Positions 21,146 to 31,880 of a DNA stretch of 64,000 bases are shown one piece after another; positions within the stretch are counted from its first letter, which is position 1, and each line of letters opens with the position of its first letter. The notes beneath the pieces were generated by a model that was given only the letters and a program-made list of their open reading frames with translations, searched no databases and had not been told where the DNA came from. The position numbers and the translations under genes were made by a program. Origin of the DNA: Desmodus rotundus (taxonomy: Eukaryota; Chordata; Mammalia; Chiroptera; Phyllostomidae); NCBI RefSeq assembly GCF_022682495.2, contig NC_071391.1, forward strand, positions 107,305,195-107,369,194, written 5' to 3'.

Positions 21146-24100
21146 AGGAGAAAAAATGTATTTTTGGTGAAAAACTAGCATGTGAATTCAAATGTGCTAA
21201 ATATAAAATATATTTCAAATTTGTACGGCTTTGTAAGGAAAAGGAATGTAAAAATATCTCATTAACAAATTTTATGTTGATTACATGTAAAAATGTTATT
21301 TTGGATATACTGGGTTAAATTATTAAAATTAATTGTAACTTAGTAGTTACTGTGGCTACCAGAGAATTAAAATTACATCTGGCTAGCACTAGATTTCTAC
21401 TGGAAAGTGATATCTGCAAATATATTTGCTATCTCCTCCTCCTTTGGGTGATTTTTAAAAAGCTTGTAGAAAATGTTACGAAGCAATGAATGATCTTGAA
21501 GATATATAGTATTTCTGACACGGAGTAAAGATCCTCGGTCTTGGCCTAATGTAGGAACAACACAAGTAAAGTGCTCATTCACTGCCACTTGATGTTGTAA
21601 TCGCCACACTTCCCAGGGAAGGGAAGATTAGCTCCGCCTCTGCAACCACTCCGCACGAACATATCTACAGCCATACAAACACACTGCACACTTAACATTC
21701 ATTTCCAATTGCAATGAAATGTATCAGAATCCCTAGCAGTGTTCATAACACTGAGCATAAGATCTCTAATTATAAAAACTACCTGGTTCCCTGAATCCAA
21801 CCACCCCCAGCTCCCAGCATGTTATTTCAATCTTACAGAAAAGAAGGGACATGTCTGTAACAATTCCTGTAGTCCATGCCTGTTTTACCTCAATGTCCTG
21901 AACTACGAAGTTCGAAAGCTGCTCACTGGTTTGTACGGCCTAACCTCTACAACCACAGAGGACACCAAAGGAGAACACTGATACTGGCTGAAAAAGAATA
22001 ACAGACGTAGGGTCTAGTACTCCAACGGTTGCTATATAAACATCACAACTTTGCAAAAAACGATACTGAATAGAGAAATTAAACATTTAATCCCTTGAGC
22101 TCTTTTCTCTCCAAGCATGGAAAAGATACAAACCTATGAGGAAAACCCATCTGAGCACATTTTCATATACCCAGACAATGTGTGTTGAGACTCCTATAGT
22201 CTAAGGACAATATTGTTAAGGAAAGAAATGTAATGCTGGGCAGAATTAGAAGTAATTGTGAAACTTAAAATGAAAACAAGCTTTTAAAAAAGGAGGAAGT
22301 TGCAAATATTGCCAAAAGATTATAATACTCACATGATTTAATCACCCTGTCATAGAATATAAACTTTAAGGACTAATTCCAGCACACGGGAAAGGAGCCA
22401 TGGCCCATGCAACAGGAAAGTGTTTAATTCCCAAACGTGTGTTTCAAACCCTCTGAATGTTATCATCCTGCAGCAGGGTCAGCAACTGGTGGCAAGCTCT
22501 GGAGACGACTGTGAGTGGTACTCAACTAGGTAGTCCATAAATATTCACTGAATGAATGAATGAATGAATGAACGCACTAGAAAACTCACACACATAGTGC
22601 AATTAATATGCAGGACCCACCGCCGGTTAATCTGAAACCAGAGCCAGGAGTAGACAGAACAACACAGTACCCTGAGTCTAGTCCCAGGCCATTCCTCCAG
22701 GAGCCAGCTCCCTTACATTATCTTTGCTCCACGTAGTTTACTCATCTCCTCTTACTTTTACGATACGGCCAAGTCTTCTTTCCCACAATCTCCCTCCCTC
22801 TTCACCGGCTTCCCCAGATAAAACATAAGAAGCATTTTCTAGTCTCATCTCTAACAATCACCCACAAATTCAGTGGACCTCCCAAAGGTCAGAACTATGC
22901 TAGGTGGTAGGGTATAAAGGTTAAGTGTAACACTATACCTACTCCTCAGGTAGCTTGTGGGGGAGGCAGACAGACAAGTAAACAGTTACAGCATAAAAAA
23001 AAATGCCTGGAGAATAAGGCAGGAGTGCCACCAGATGAACCCTTAACTTTGCTCTGTGGGAGGGGAGGGTGACAGTCTTAGAAGGATGATACAAGAGAGT
23101 CAAAATTAAAAAATGAATTATAGTTGAATATGCCTGTGACTGTTGTAATAGTCAATGTATCAAGTTAGTACTCTAAAGTGACTCTTCTAATGAAAATTCT
23201 CTTACTCTGGAAAAAGTTGAAGTTCACGAAACTGGCACTGAGTACTATCAAGAGAGGAAACCCCCCCACACAATTCAGCAGAAGATAATGTGCAAACAGA
23301 ATTAGTCATAATATCAAGAGGCTTTTACCCACTGTCTGTCCTTCCTAGCTGAAGGTGACTAGACTGACCCACTCTTGTGACTTCAGTTGGCTTTTTCCAC
23401 CAGCAGTGCTGGACTCGCGGGAGCCATTCATACTTTCTCCCAGACATCCCTTGCTGGGACAGTGGCTAAAGTCTGCCAGACTGCTAGCTGGGACAGTGGC
23501 CATGGAAGAGAAACTGACAAGTACATGAACTGGATGGACCCGCACTCTGCTCTGTAACTGTTCAAAAAGACAACAAAAAACAATTAGCAAATACGCTGGG
23601 AGACCCTGAGACAGGCAGTAGGGATGGCACCACGGAAGGTGCTTTTAACAGGCAATCATCTTGTTAGTTTCACAGGCTGCCGAGTTTTCACCTTCTGGTA
23701 CCCAGCTGCTAGGATGTCTCATGAGGCATGAGAGTTGGTTTGTTTCTGACTCTCCGTGGCTACAGATCACTTCCAAGTTTCATGTCCACCCTGCCTAACA
23801 ACTTTCCTCTGCCTCTTGTCCTCACCATCCCAAGAACACCTGCTTTTCTTCACCACTTCTTTCCTTACTATAGAGTCTAGGTAATAGGTAATATGTTCCT
23901 TTAGAGAACTGTCTGCCTTATCCCTTTATTTTCCATATGAATCAGGACATGGGTAGTATTTTTTAAATTACCATATTTTTTAAATGCTCTGATCGTTATA
24001 CCTCTTAAGGGGTTCTTTCTTCAACTTTAATTACTGACTTCAGTGAGTGAGGAAAAAAACCCCATACCTCATCATGTTAAGGAAATAAAAAACATTGTGG

Positions 24101-24600
24101 CCCCTAGCACAACAATGAAATTAATCTTTTATAAACAAAGATCTGAATTATGAACAGCACTCAACTTTTATGAATATGAATTACAGGAAATGTTTCCTTT
24201 GAGTCCATATTCACGCCAATAACCCAAAAGCAGTATTTACCATGTAATAAAAAACACTATTTGTAGGATAATCCAAGGATGCCTTAACCTTCACTAAAAA
24301 CAACTTTTGAAACCTTTTTAAAAAAAATAACACCAAACCTCGGCAAATGTATATAGTAGATGTTATAAAGCTGATGTTTTGAAAACTTTGATTCATAGAT
24401 GCGTGGATTTCTTTTTTCAAACACTGTAAGTCTAATATGAAGGGGTTCGTTTGGTCACTTCACAAGTTTCGTAAGTTTCTACTGTAAAAAGTTTTCAATA
24501 TTTAGACAAGTTTGCTGCTGATACATCTCAAGAGTCTAAAACCAGGAAAGGAATTACTTCAAAATTAAATTTCCAATTTAAAAATTTTTAAAAAGAGTAA
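21146..24600. other. Unassigned intronic sequence with minor repeats
   Basis: About 3.4 kb without a supported gene. It contains an (AATG)n stretch at 22,548-22,570 and an old mammal-wide repeat trace at about 22,880-22,990 (CTATGCTAGGTGGTAGGG, GGAGGCAGACAGACAAGTAA). No KCMF1 exon is seen on the minus strand. Confidence 0.4.
22548..22570. repeat. (AATG)n microsatellite
   Basis: Five to six GAATGAAT-type units, probably derived from the end of an L2-like repeat. Confidence 0.8.
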
Positions 24601-24604
24601 ATTT

Positions 24605-24830
24605 TGCCCTGGCTGGTGTGGCTCAGTGGGTTGAGGACCGGCCTATGAACCAAAATTTTGCTGGTTAGATTGCGGGCCAAGGCACATGCCTGGGTTGCCA
24701 GCCAGGTCCCTGGTTGGGGGCTTGTGAGAAGCAGCCAATCGCTGTTTCTCTCACACATCTGTGTTTCTTTCCTTCTCTTTCTCCTTCCCTTCCCCTCTCT
24801 ATAAAAATAAATAAATAATATCTTTAATAA
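24605..24830 (+). repeat. Ves SINE
   Basis: GCCCTGGCTGGTGTGGCTCAG head, body with TCTCACACATCTGTGTTTC, and AAATAAATAAATAA tail. Confidence 0.92.
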
Positions 24831-25995
24831 ATAAGATTAAAGTTTATTATTTTAACTTAAACATGAATATCAACATGGGAAAAACGGGCTTCAAAATCAA
24901 ATTTGTAAGAAATCATGAAATCAAAGACCCCAGAAATTAAAATGTTTACATACTTATCTTTTATTGAAAGTCAAGATAAATGTAATTCGTTTATTGAAAA
25001 TGAAAAAGTCTAAGAATGTCACAATCTTTTAACAGATCACAGTTAAAGTAAAATAACTGCTTGACACTGTAAAGATCTTTTTCAGCAGGAGTTAATTTAT
25101 TTTGCTACAGGAAGGCAAAAGTCACCACATTAAAATCACATGCTAATTACCAATCTTGTTGTTGTAATCCCCAAATCCTGAAAGGAAAATAGTTGCAATT
25201 CACTCTGGGATTGTCTGTATGTGTGTTTTTAGTGTCAGACAGAATTTTTAGAAAGAAGAAAATTTAATTCACTAACAGAAGAGTGGTACAATTTCAAAAA
25301 ATGGTACAACTTTCAAAAACTAGATTAATGGCCTGCCTACTCATGTACTTTAAATGTTGAAAACAAACAGTTCAGATGCTTCCGAGAATAACAAAACAGT
25401 ATGATTACCTGTCCATTTATTCACTGTCATTTTTACATATGAAAATCTTCAAACAGCTAGGGAAAATATAAATTAGGTAAAGAAAAGGACTCTATTTGAA
25501 ATCTCAAATAATTTTATTCAAAATTAAGAGTACCCCATAAAAAGTTAAGACCTTCAAGAAAAAAAGTGTTAGAAATCACAACAGCTTCCCTCTTAAACTG
25601 GGCAGAATTACTAAGAATAAAGTTGGTAATTATTGTCATCAGTTTGTTTATCCCTCCTTGATGGCATTTAACATTGTGCCGTAGAAGCTATAGTTAGGGT
25701 AAGGAGCTATGTCTCATTTATTTATCTTCACATTCCTTAGTACTTAACGTGCTAAGTACTTAGTACTTAATGTGCCTAATTCATAACAGCAACTGAAAAA
25801 AGGCTGAATGATTTAAGGCAATTAATGTATTCCTAACTCTGGGTAGTCAATTAGGTTCCAACTCATGCAAGAACATTCATAACTTTATTTTATCTACTAA
25901 GCACTGAGTAATTTGATCTGTTTTATTAAAATCTGCAAAGCTATTACATGGTTTTTGAGCTCTGATTAACATTTTTAAAGTATTTAAAAGAAAGT
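24831..25995. other. Unassigned AT-rich intron
   Basis: No coding or repeat family recognised. A short direct repeat around 25,737-25,775 (GTACTTAA.. with GTGCTAAGTACTTAGTAC) is palindromic and low-complexity. Confidence 0.4.
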
Positions 25996-25999
25996 ATGT

Positions 26000-26202
26000 A
26001 GCCCTGGCTGGTGTGGCTCAGTGGATTGAGCATTGGCCTAGGAACCAAAAGGTCACAGGTTCAATTCCCTGTCAGGGTACATGCCTAGGTTGAGGGCCAG
26101 GTCCCCAGTTGGGGGTATGCAAGAGGCAACCAGTAGAATTTTCTCTCCCTCTCTTTCTCCCTAGCTCCACTCTCTCTAAAAATAAATAAAATCTTTTAAA
26201 AA
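26000..26202 (+). repeat. Ves SINE
   Basis: GCCCTGGCTGGTGTGGCTCAG head, B-box GGTTCAATTCC, CT-rich body, AAATAAATAAAA tail. It is the last SINE before a SINE-free stretch of almost 10 kb around the promoter. Confidence 0.92.
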
Positions 26203-26596
26203 AACAAGTAACTTTAGCATTTAATGTTTAGTGAATCATTAAAAAAATACTCTTAAAATTGAAACAGAAAATAACTGGTTTCACTGTGTGTAACATGGTA
26301 CTAGTATGGTGAACATGCAGGGACCGGGCCCAGGCTGGGAAAGTCATAATGGGCAGGCAGGAGACAATGTAGAGTACTGCCATTCCCACTCAGATTCTGG
26401 AACGGTGGGGAGCCTGGTTCCCACCCTTGGAAACAATTACTTCTATCCTAATCTACCTGGTGCTGCTGGAAACTGAGGTATAGAACAGGTTTAGTCTATG
26501 GACTCATTAATACCACACAAAGTTGGCCCTTTCGGCACTCCCAACAATTCCATTTCCATCAACTCTCTAAAGCTCTAATCCAGAGCAAGCGAAGGC

Positions 26597-26910
26597 AAGG
26601 AAATTATAGCCCTTGGCCAAACAGGGCCAGATTCAGCCATATTCAGTGTTTGTAGGCTCTGCAGGCTAAGGACGGTTTTCACATTTCTAAATGGTAACCC
26701 TAAGAGTCGCTTTTCATGACACATGAAAATTATATGAAATTCAAATGTTAGTGTCTATAAATAAAGTTTTAATTGAAACATGGTCACGCTCATTCATTTA
26801 TATGTTGTCTATAACTGCTTTTACACTATAATGGTAGAGCTGACCTCCTAGCTCACCAAGCCACAATATTTACTACCTTGCCCCTTTACAGAACAAGTAT
26901 ACTGACCATG
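26597..26910 (+). repeat. hAT-type MER element (same family as 14.69 kb)
   Basis: GGCCAAACAGGGCCAGATTC, TATAAATAAAGTTTTAATTG, CACGCTCATTCATTTATATG, TTGCCCCTTTACAGAACAAG and CTGACCATGAG follow the family order. Confidence 0.7.
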
Positions 26911-26998
26911 AGTTTAAACATTCTCTATGCTCCTGGCTGCATCTCCTTTCTCAGAGATAATCCACTGCTTCACAAGGTAGAGACTCTGAACTTGGTAA

Positions 26999-27146
26999 GC
27001 TCAAAATTCTAAGGCTTGTATTTCCCTGAGAATATCCTTCCAACCGGTGTGAAGCACAAACTAATCTGAAGCACTAACTAAACTTTCTCTACTCTTACAT
27101 TACTGATACAAGATTTTAAAATCAAGAGTACACAATACTTACAGAG
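26999..27146. repeat. Unnamed ~145-bp repeat, copy A
   Basis: It shares a contiguous alignment of about 140 bp with 28,740-28,884 in the same orientation (roughly 85% by eye, with shared words such as CCGGTGTGAAGCACAAACTA and AGATTTTAAAATCAAG). Copy A is bounded by 8-bp direct repeats CTTGGTAA (26,991-26,998 and 27,147-27,154), as for a mobile element. I see no clear inverted ends, A tail or tRNA boxes and cannot name the family. Confidence 0.75.
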
Positions 27147-27905
27147 CTTGGTAAATGTCCAGCTTGGAGCTGTGTCATCCAAAGTTACATCATTACATAT
27201 ACATAATACAGCGCAACTCATTAGGGTGGGCGCAAAGACAAAGTAACAAATTACACGCACACAGAAGGCACGGAAGAGGAAGCACAATGCAAGTACAACA
27301 CTGTACTTGCACAGTTCAGGTCCCTCACTAGATCACTACATCAAGTTCTGGGTCACACTACCAAAAGGAAACAAGAACTGCAGAGAATTTGATGGTGGAC
27401 AGATGAAACCCACTAAAGAGATGCTAAAAGAAATGGGATTAGTTGGCCCAAAGCAGAGAAAGATGAAAAAAGAACTAGTACAGTGAGGGTGTCAAATTAT
27501 GTGTTTGTTTGTAGGTTTAATTTTTGCTAATAAAAATAACTACGGCCTTAACAATTATTCGACAAAACATCTAATGAATTAAATGTGATTCATAATGAGA
27601 CCACCACAGGCCCTAAACTAGACCCTTAAAAGATAATCACTTGTCAAATATCGTACTACGAGTCTTCGACTGATGTATATTATAGGAATATTCCTTCTTC
27701 AGAAACATCTGGCATTATGTAAGTTACTACAAAAGCCGTGCTATTAATGTCCTAAAGTTCAGTAATATTAAAGTAACTGAAAAGTAATGTTAAGTGTCAA
27801 AGCCACACGCCATTCCACAGGACCAAGTAGAGGAAAATGGGCTTAGATTACAGAATTTGTTATATCCAAGAATACTCGCACTGTGGGATTTTAATTATTC
27901 TGAAA

Positions 27906-28174
27906 CAACGATTTTCAACCTTTTTCATCTCATTGCACACATCAACTAATTACTAAAATTCTGCAGCACACCCAAAAATATTGCTTTTTTTTGCCAATCT
28001 GACAAAAGAGAGAGGTATAATTTTGATTCATTCACACCAGATGGCTATCGTTGTGTTGGCTGTTGTCATTTTTAAATCTGACAGTCTAAGAGAAGAGAGG
28101 TCAGTGCCCCTGACTAAATAGTCAGGTAGTGCATGTTTTAAAAATTCTTGCTGCACATCAGTTGAAAATCACTG
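27906..28174 (+). repeat. hAT non-autonomous element with TIRs and 8-bp TSD
   Basis: It starts CAACGATTTTCAACC and ends GTTGAAAATCACTG (imperfect inverted ends), flanked by exact 8-bp duplications TTCTGAAA (27,898-27,905 and 28,175-28,182). The interior (CATCTCATTGCACACATC, TTGATTCATTCACACCAGAT, GTCAGTGCCCCTGACTAAAT) is that of a common mammalian hAT MER family. No transposase. Confidence 0.85.
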
Positions 28175-28739
28175 TTCTGAAAGGTTACAGGGATAAAGGA
28201 ATCTTCTAGGATACCATTCAATTAGAATACAGTCTGGAACTATCTGGATGTTTTCTTGAAGCAAAGAGAACGAGTCTCAAACACCTCTTCTTCCATTGCT
28301 ACGATACTGTAATTTTAACTCTCCCAAGTTCCTATGAGTAAGGCGGCTCGCAGCCACTGCTAATGTGAATTCTGTCTTGCAGGTGGTCAACGTATACACT
28401 CCTACAGTCTAGAATAAACTTTAACAGCCCAAATTAAAACGTGATTAGAACTTTAACCACAATTTCTTTTAAATTAGAGGCAGGGAATATATTTCCATCA
28501 AGCAGAAAAATTGTAAAATTAGGTATTGTTTCAAAATATTTCTACGAGCCTAAATACATTATTTCAAAATCTCCACAGCTGTACACAGTAAGTGTGCATT
28601 ATATTTCCTACTCATTTTGTGACTTTCAAAATACAGAATCCTTGAACACAAAATATTCTGAGTCAATTTCAACACTGCAATTAGTAATGCAAATTGTGAA
28701 ACTTGCACGAAATACTATTTTAATCTGACTTTTTCCACC

Positions 28740-28884
28740 TCAAAATTCTAAAGCCTGTATTTCCCTAAGAATATGCCTCCGACCGGTGTGAAGCACAAAC
28801 TAATCTGACTCACTAAACTTTCTCCACTCCTACATCACCTACACGAGATTTTAAAATCAAGGCTACACAATACTTCCAGGCCAC
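28740..28884. repeat. Unnamed ~145-bp repeat, copy B
   Basis: Second copy of the 26,999 repeat, same orientation, 1.74 kb away. It differs by scattered substitutions and a small internal deletion after CAAACTAATCTGA. It is bounded by different short direct repeats (TTCCACC at 28,733-28,739 and 28,885-28,891), which argues for independent insertion rather than simple tandem duplication. Confidence 0.72.
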
Positions 28885-29867
28885 TTCCACCACCTTGCAC
28901 TAACCTTACCACGATAAAGTTCTCACCGAGCCTCTCAGTACTTTTTATCTGAAGACCTGTGGAAGTGAAACAAAGAAAACACACCCCCTCCCCCTTTTCC
29001 AAACCATATGGCAGTAAACCGAAGTTAACTTGTTTTTCTCCCCACCGCAGCGCCCGCGCCCCGGCCCCCAGCGCTCCGCTCTTTGTGCCCCGCGGCCGGG
29101 CCAGGGCCGCCTGCCCGCTCGCGGCTGCGCCGCGGCCGCGTTTTTCAATCGCAGACGCGGGTCCCCAGCGCCCCCGCCCACTGGGGAGACCCCGCCGCGG
29201 CCGTTCCCCGAACCCGGCCCGGGCGGCGGAGCGGGGAGTGCGCTGGCCGCGGCCCGGCCGGACCCGCCCGGGAGCCCGCTCACCCGAGCCCCGGGCCGCG
29301 CCGAGGCCTAGCCGCGAGGCCGGGCGGAGGGGCTTCCGTCTCCCCGACGCCAGGGCTTCCCGCCGGGCCCGCCGTCGCCCGCGGGCAGCGCCGCTCGTCG
29401 TCCGCTCCCCGCCGCCGGACGCGCCCGCCGAGCCCCGGCCGGCTCCGCCGTGTCCGGCCTCCGCCCGCGGCCCCGCTCGGCGTCCGCGCCGGGCCCTTCC
29501 GGGGTGGCGGGCGCGCTAGGCCGCGGTGGGGCCCACGGCCCCCGGGGTCGGCCGGGCGGGCCGCGGCGGCCGGTATCGGTCGGTCCCGAGGGCCCAGGTC
29601 CCGCCGGTAACGGGCCCCGCGCCGTCTCCCCTCCCCCCCTCCCATGACAGTGCAAACCCTCGGCCGCCGGGCCGCCCCGCCGCCGGCGCCAGGCCCAGCC
29701 CGCGGCCGCGGTGCAGCGGCTCTCCGCCGACCCCCGCTCGCTCGCGGACCCGGCGTTTCGGGGGCGGCCCGGGCCCGGGCCGAGGTCTCCGCCGCCTCCC
29801 GGCCGCCCCCCGCGGCTGCGGGCCCGGGAGGGGAAGGCCGAGGCCCGGGCGGTGGGGGTGGGGGCCG

Positions 29868-29875
29868 CTCTCACC
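29868..29875 (-). promoter_or_regulatory. KCMF1: Splice donor of KCMF1 intron 1
   Basis: Minus-strand G|GTGAGAG, a consensus 5' splice site. Intron 1 then covers at least 29,874 bases to the left edge. Confidence 0.85.
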
Positions 29876-29890
29876 TTCATGTCGGGACAT
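29875..29890 (-). CDS. KCMF1: KCMF1, first coding segment (MSRHE + G first base), partial
   Basis: KCMF1 is an E3 ubiquitin ligase with an N-terminal ZZ-type zinc finger followed by a C2H2-like zinc finger; it works with UBR4 in protein quality control and degradation. Only 16 coding bases are here: ATG at 29,890 encodes M-S-R-H-E and the first base of G. This equals the known KCMF1 N-terminus MSRHEG, and the phase-1 exon break after GAAG agrees with the next exon starting at VSCDAC. Start support: A at -3, in-frame TGA nine bases upstream, CpG island, consensus donor. The rest of the gene lies beyond position 1 on the minus strand. The identification depends on six residues plus exon structure, so it is strong but not absolute. 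Confidence 0.82.
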
Positions 29891-30036
29891 CCTAGTTCAG
29901 ACGCTGGCGGCGCGGCCCCTCCCGGGCTCCGGCTGCAGCGTCCCCCGCGGCGTCCCGGCGCTGCCCGCGCCGGCCGGCCGACTCCCACTCGACTCCCGGG
30001 CTCGGCCGCGGGGGCGGGGTGGGCAGCAGAGCGCTC

Positions 30037-30057
30037 CGGCGGCGGCGGCGGCGGCGG
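30037..30057. repeat. (CGG)7 triplet repeat in the CpG island
   Basis: Seven uninterrupted CGG units on the plus strand, hence CCG on the KCMF1 strand, about 150 bases upstream of the start codon and probably in the 5'UTR or core promoter. Confidence 0.9.
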
Positions 30058-31069
30058 GGAGGCGGCGCGGGGCGGGAACGGGGCCGGGCCTGGCCGGGGC
30101 TGAGCTCCTCCAGGAGGCGGGTCCGACGCCGCGGCTCCGCCGGCGCCGCCGTGACTCGGTCGCTCTCGGGCCCGCCGGCTCCCGGCTGCGGCGCGGCGCT
30201 CCCGAAACCCCGCTCCTCCCCTTCCCCGGCCCGCCCCCCGCCCCTCGGCCCCCGCGCCCGGCCGCCGCCGCCTCCTCCTCTTCCTCCGCCTCCGCCCCCT
30301 TCCGCCGCCCGCACGCCGGCCCCGCCTCCCGCGGCCCGCGGCCCGCGCCCGGCCTAGCCGCCCCGAGGCCCCGCGGCCGGAGGGCGCGGCGGAGGCGAAG
30401 GCGGCGGCGCTGGCCGGTGCTGGCCGGCGGGTCGCAGTCGGGCGCTCGAGCCGGGCCTCGGCCTGGCCGCCGGCGCCCGCGACTCCCCGCTACGGCCCGC
30501 GCGCGCGGCTGCCCCCGGCGCCTGTAGCCGCGGTGCGAGGTCCCGGGGCCTCCGGGCGGAGGGCGCCCGCGCCGCCGGGCGGGGCCGACGCTTCCGGACG
30601 GCGCCCGAGGGCCTGGGGGGGCCTCCGGAGCATGGCCGCCGAGCGGCGAGCGGCGGACCGTCCGAGGACGGGCGCTCGCTTCCCTGGCGCCAGCCCCTCC
30701 TGGCGGAGCGGCGGCCGGCCTCGTCGGCGGCAGGGGTAGCCCCTGCGAGGGAACCGGGGGCGGCCGCGCCGGCCGCTGGGCCTCAAGGCCGCGTGCCCGG
30801 GAGCCGTGCGCCCCGGAGGCCGGCGCCCGCCGGGGTGGGGGGCCAGCGGGGCCGCGCGCAGTGGGTTTCCCCGCCCGGGCCCGTCGGGGGGGGCTCTGCT
30901 CTGAGAACTCGGGGGGGTTGTGCGTGTGCGTGTGTTTTCCTGCGGGCGACCTCGTTTTCCGTTTTTCTCTGTTACATTTTTACACTCTTCCCTGTCAACT
31001 TTGTTTCCAGGCATGAACTGAACACACATTTCTGCCGCCCCCTGTCCCGTGTCGGTTAGAAGATAGATT

Positions 31070-31410
31070 GTGCTTTGGGGTCAAGACGCGTCGGCCGTGG
31101 GATTCCGGTTCTGGTATCCTCTGTGTAAGCTTACTGAGCCTCTATTTCCTGCTGATGGTTATTTTATTTTACCCTTCCGTATTTGAATTGTCCCTTTTTT
31201 CATAAAATAAAACTGTGTCCCTAGGCTAAGTTTACTGGAATTGGACCATAAGGTACTGTTTGCTTTAGGATTGCTCTTGATGTTCGCCAACGGGCTGTGT
31301 GCCCTGGGGCGGACGACTTCACCTCCCGTCCCTTGACTTCCCCTTCTTTAAAATGTGCATGGTTGCAGATACTAACATTACTAATAATGACAATATTAAC
31401 AGGTCGATAT
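31070..31410 (+). repeat. Two MIR-like fragments
   Basis: GGGGTCAAGACGCGTCGG ... GTGTAAGCTTACTGAGCCTC (about 31,075-31,170) and CGACTTCACCTCCCGTCCC ... CTTTAAAATGTGCATGG (about 31,300-31,360) resemble the MIR core (TGACCTTGGGCAAGT..CTGTAAAATGGG). Both are highly diverged. Confidence 0.5.
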
Positions 31411-31639
31411 TTGGACGATTAAGTACTAAAATGTATATCAATAGTCTAACCCAGGACACAATAAAAACAGTTTGTTAAACCAGTTTTAAGATACTTACTG
31501 ATTTCAAAGATACTAGAAAGCTTGTTATCGATACGTACGAAGTCATTCAGAGCTATCCAAGGGCTGTATTTGGTAATAACTAGTGATAAATTAGGTAACA
31601 GCCAGAGTACGTTTTAAACAAACCGAGATTTCAATGAGG

Positions 31640-31880
31640 ATTTTGTCACCGGAAATATGTACGTTGCATGTATGGAGCTTTTGTCCGCATTTGGTACACC
31701 ACAGCTGTTGGAGAAAGGGCCGTCAGGGCCGTAGTCGGAGGAGAGACAGAGAGGCTTCAAACAAGGCGAGCTAACCCTGCATCGCGCCCCGTGCCCGCAC
31801 CTTTGCGAGCGTTTTGCAGCATTGGTTTGTGTGGTCCTGGGGGCCACGCGCTGGAGCCGCAATTGCTTAGGCTCTAAAAG
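31640..31880. promoter_or_regulatory. Small CpG-rich patch upstream of the main island
   Basis: About 240 bases with roughly 14 CpGs (for example GGCCGTAGTCGGAGG, CATCGCGCCCCGTGCCCGCA, GCGAGCGTTTTG, CACGCGCTGGAGCCGC) between CpG-poor AT-rich flanks, some 700 bases outside the main island. The minus strand is open across it (to 32,108), but the product is not recognised. It may be a separate unmethylated regulatory element or a fragment of an old retrocopy. Confidence 0.45.

Larger units (their letters stand above)
29875..30150 (-). other. KCMF1: KCMF1 exon 1 (5'UTR plus first codons); 5' limit approximate
   Basis: On the minus strand the exon ends ...CTGAACTAGG ATG TCC CGA CAT GAA G, followed at 29,874 by the donor GTGAGAG. 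The last base G plus the next exon would complete the Gly codon. The upstream end near 30,150 is a guess from typical 5'UTR length in this gene. The UTR is GC-rich and includes a CCG repeat (the complement of (CGG)7 at 30,037-30,057). An in-frame TGA nine bases upstream of the ATG (29,897-29,899) shows that translation cannot begin further 5' in this frame. Confidence 0.75.
29035..30935. promoter_or_regulatory. KCMF1: CpG island, promoter of KCMF1
   Basis: About 1.9 kb of extremely GC-rich, CpG-dense DNA in an otherwise AT-rich and CpG-poor window, free of interspersed repeats. It contains the minus-strand first exon at its centre-left. No convincing TATA box is seen, as expected for a housekeeping-type CpG-island promoter. 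G-runs such as GGTGGGGGTGGGGG (29,851-29,865) and GGGGGCGGGGTGGG (30,010-30,023) could form quadruplex structures. Long open frames across it on both strands are compositional artefacts. The exact transcription start is not determined. Confidence 0.93.

Noticed and set aside
1..29874. KCMF1 exon 2 (ZZ zinc finger) on the minus strand
   Set aside because: I looked for a segment encoding VSCDACLKGNF and its acceptor and saw none, so the second exon most likely lies beyond the left edge.
29308..30314. Long minus-strand open frames (up to 226 codons) in the CpG island
   Set aside because: Same compositional artefact. The frame starting at 29,890 is real only for its first 16 bases before the splice donor.
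29083..30527. Long plus-strand open frames (up to 333 codons) in the CpG island
   Set aside because: They are Pro/Arg/Gly/Ala-rich shadow frames produced by GC-rich, stop-poor DNA. No domain, Kozak context or splice structure supports them, and they overlap the minus-strand KCMF1 exon and promoter.
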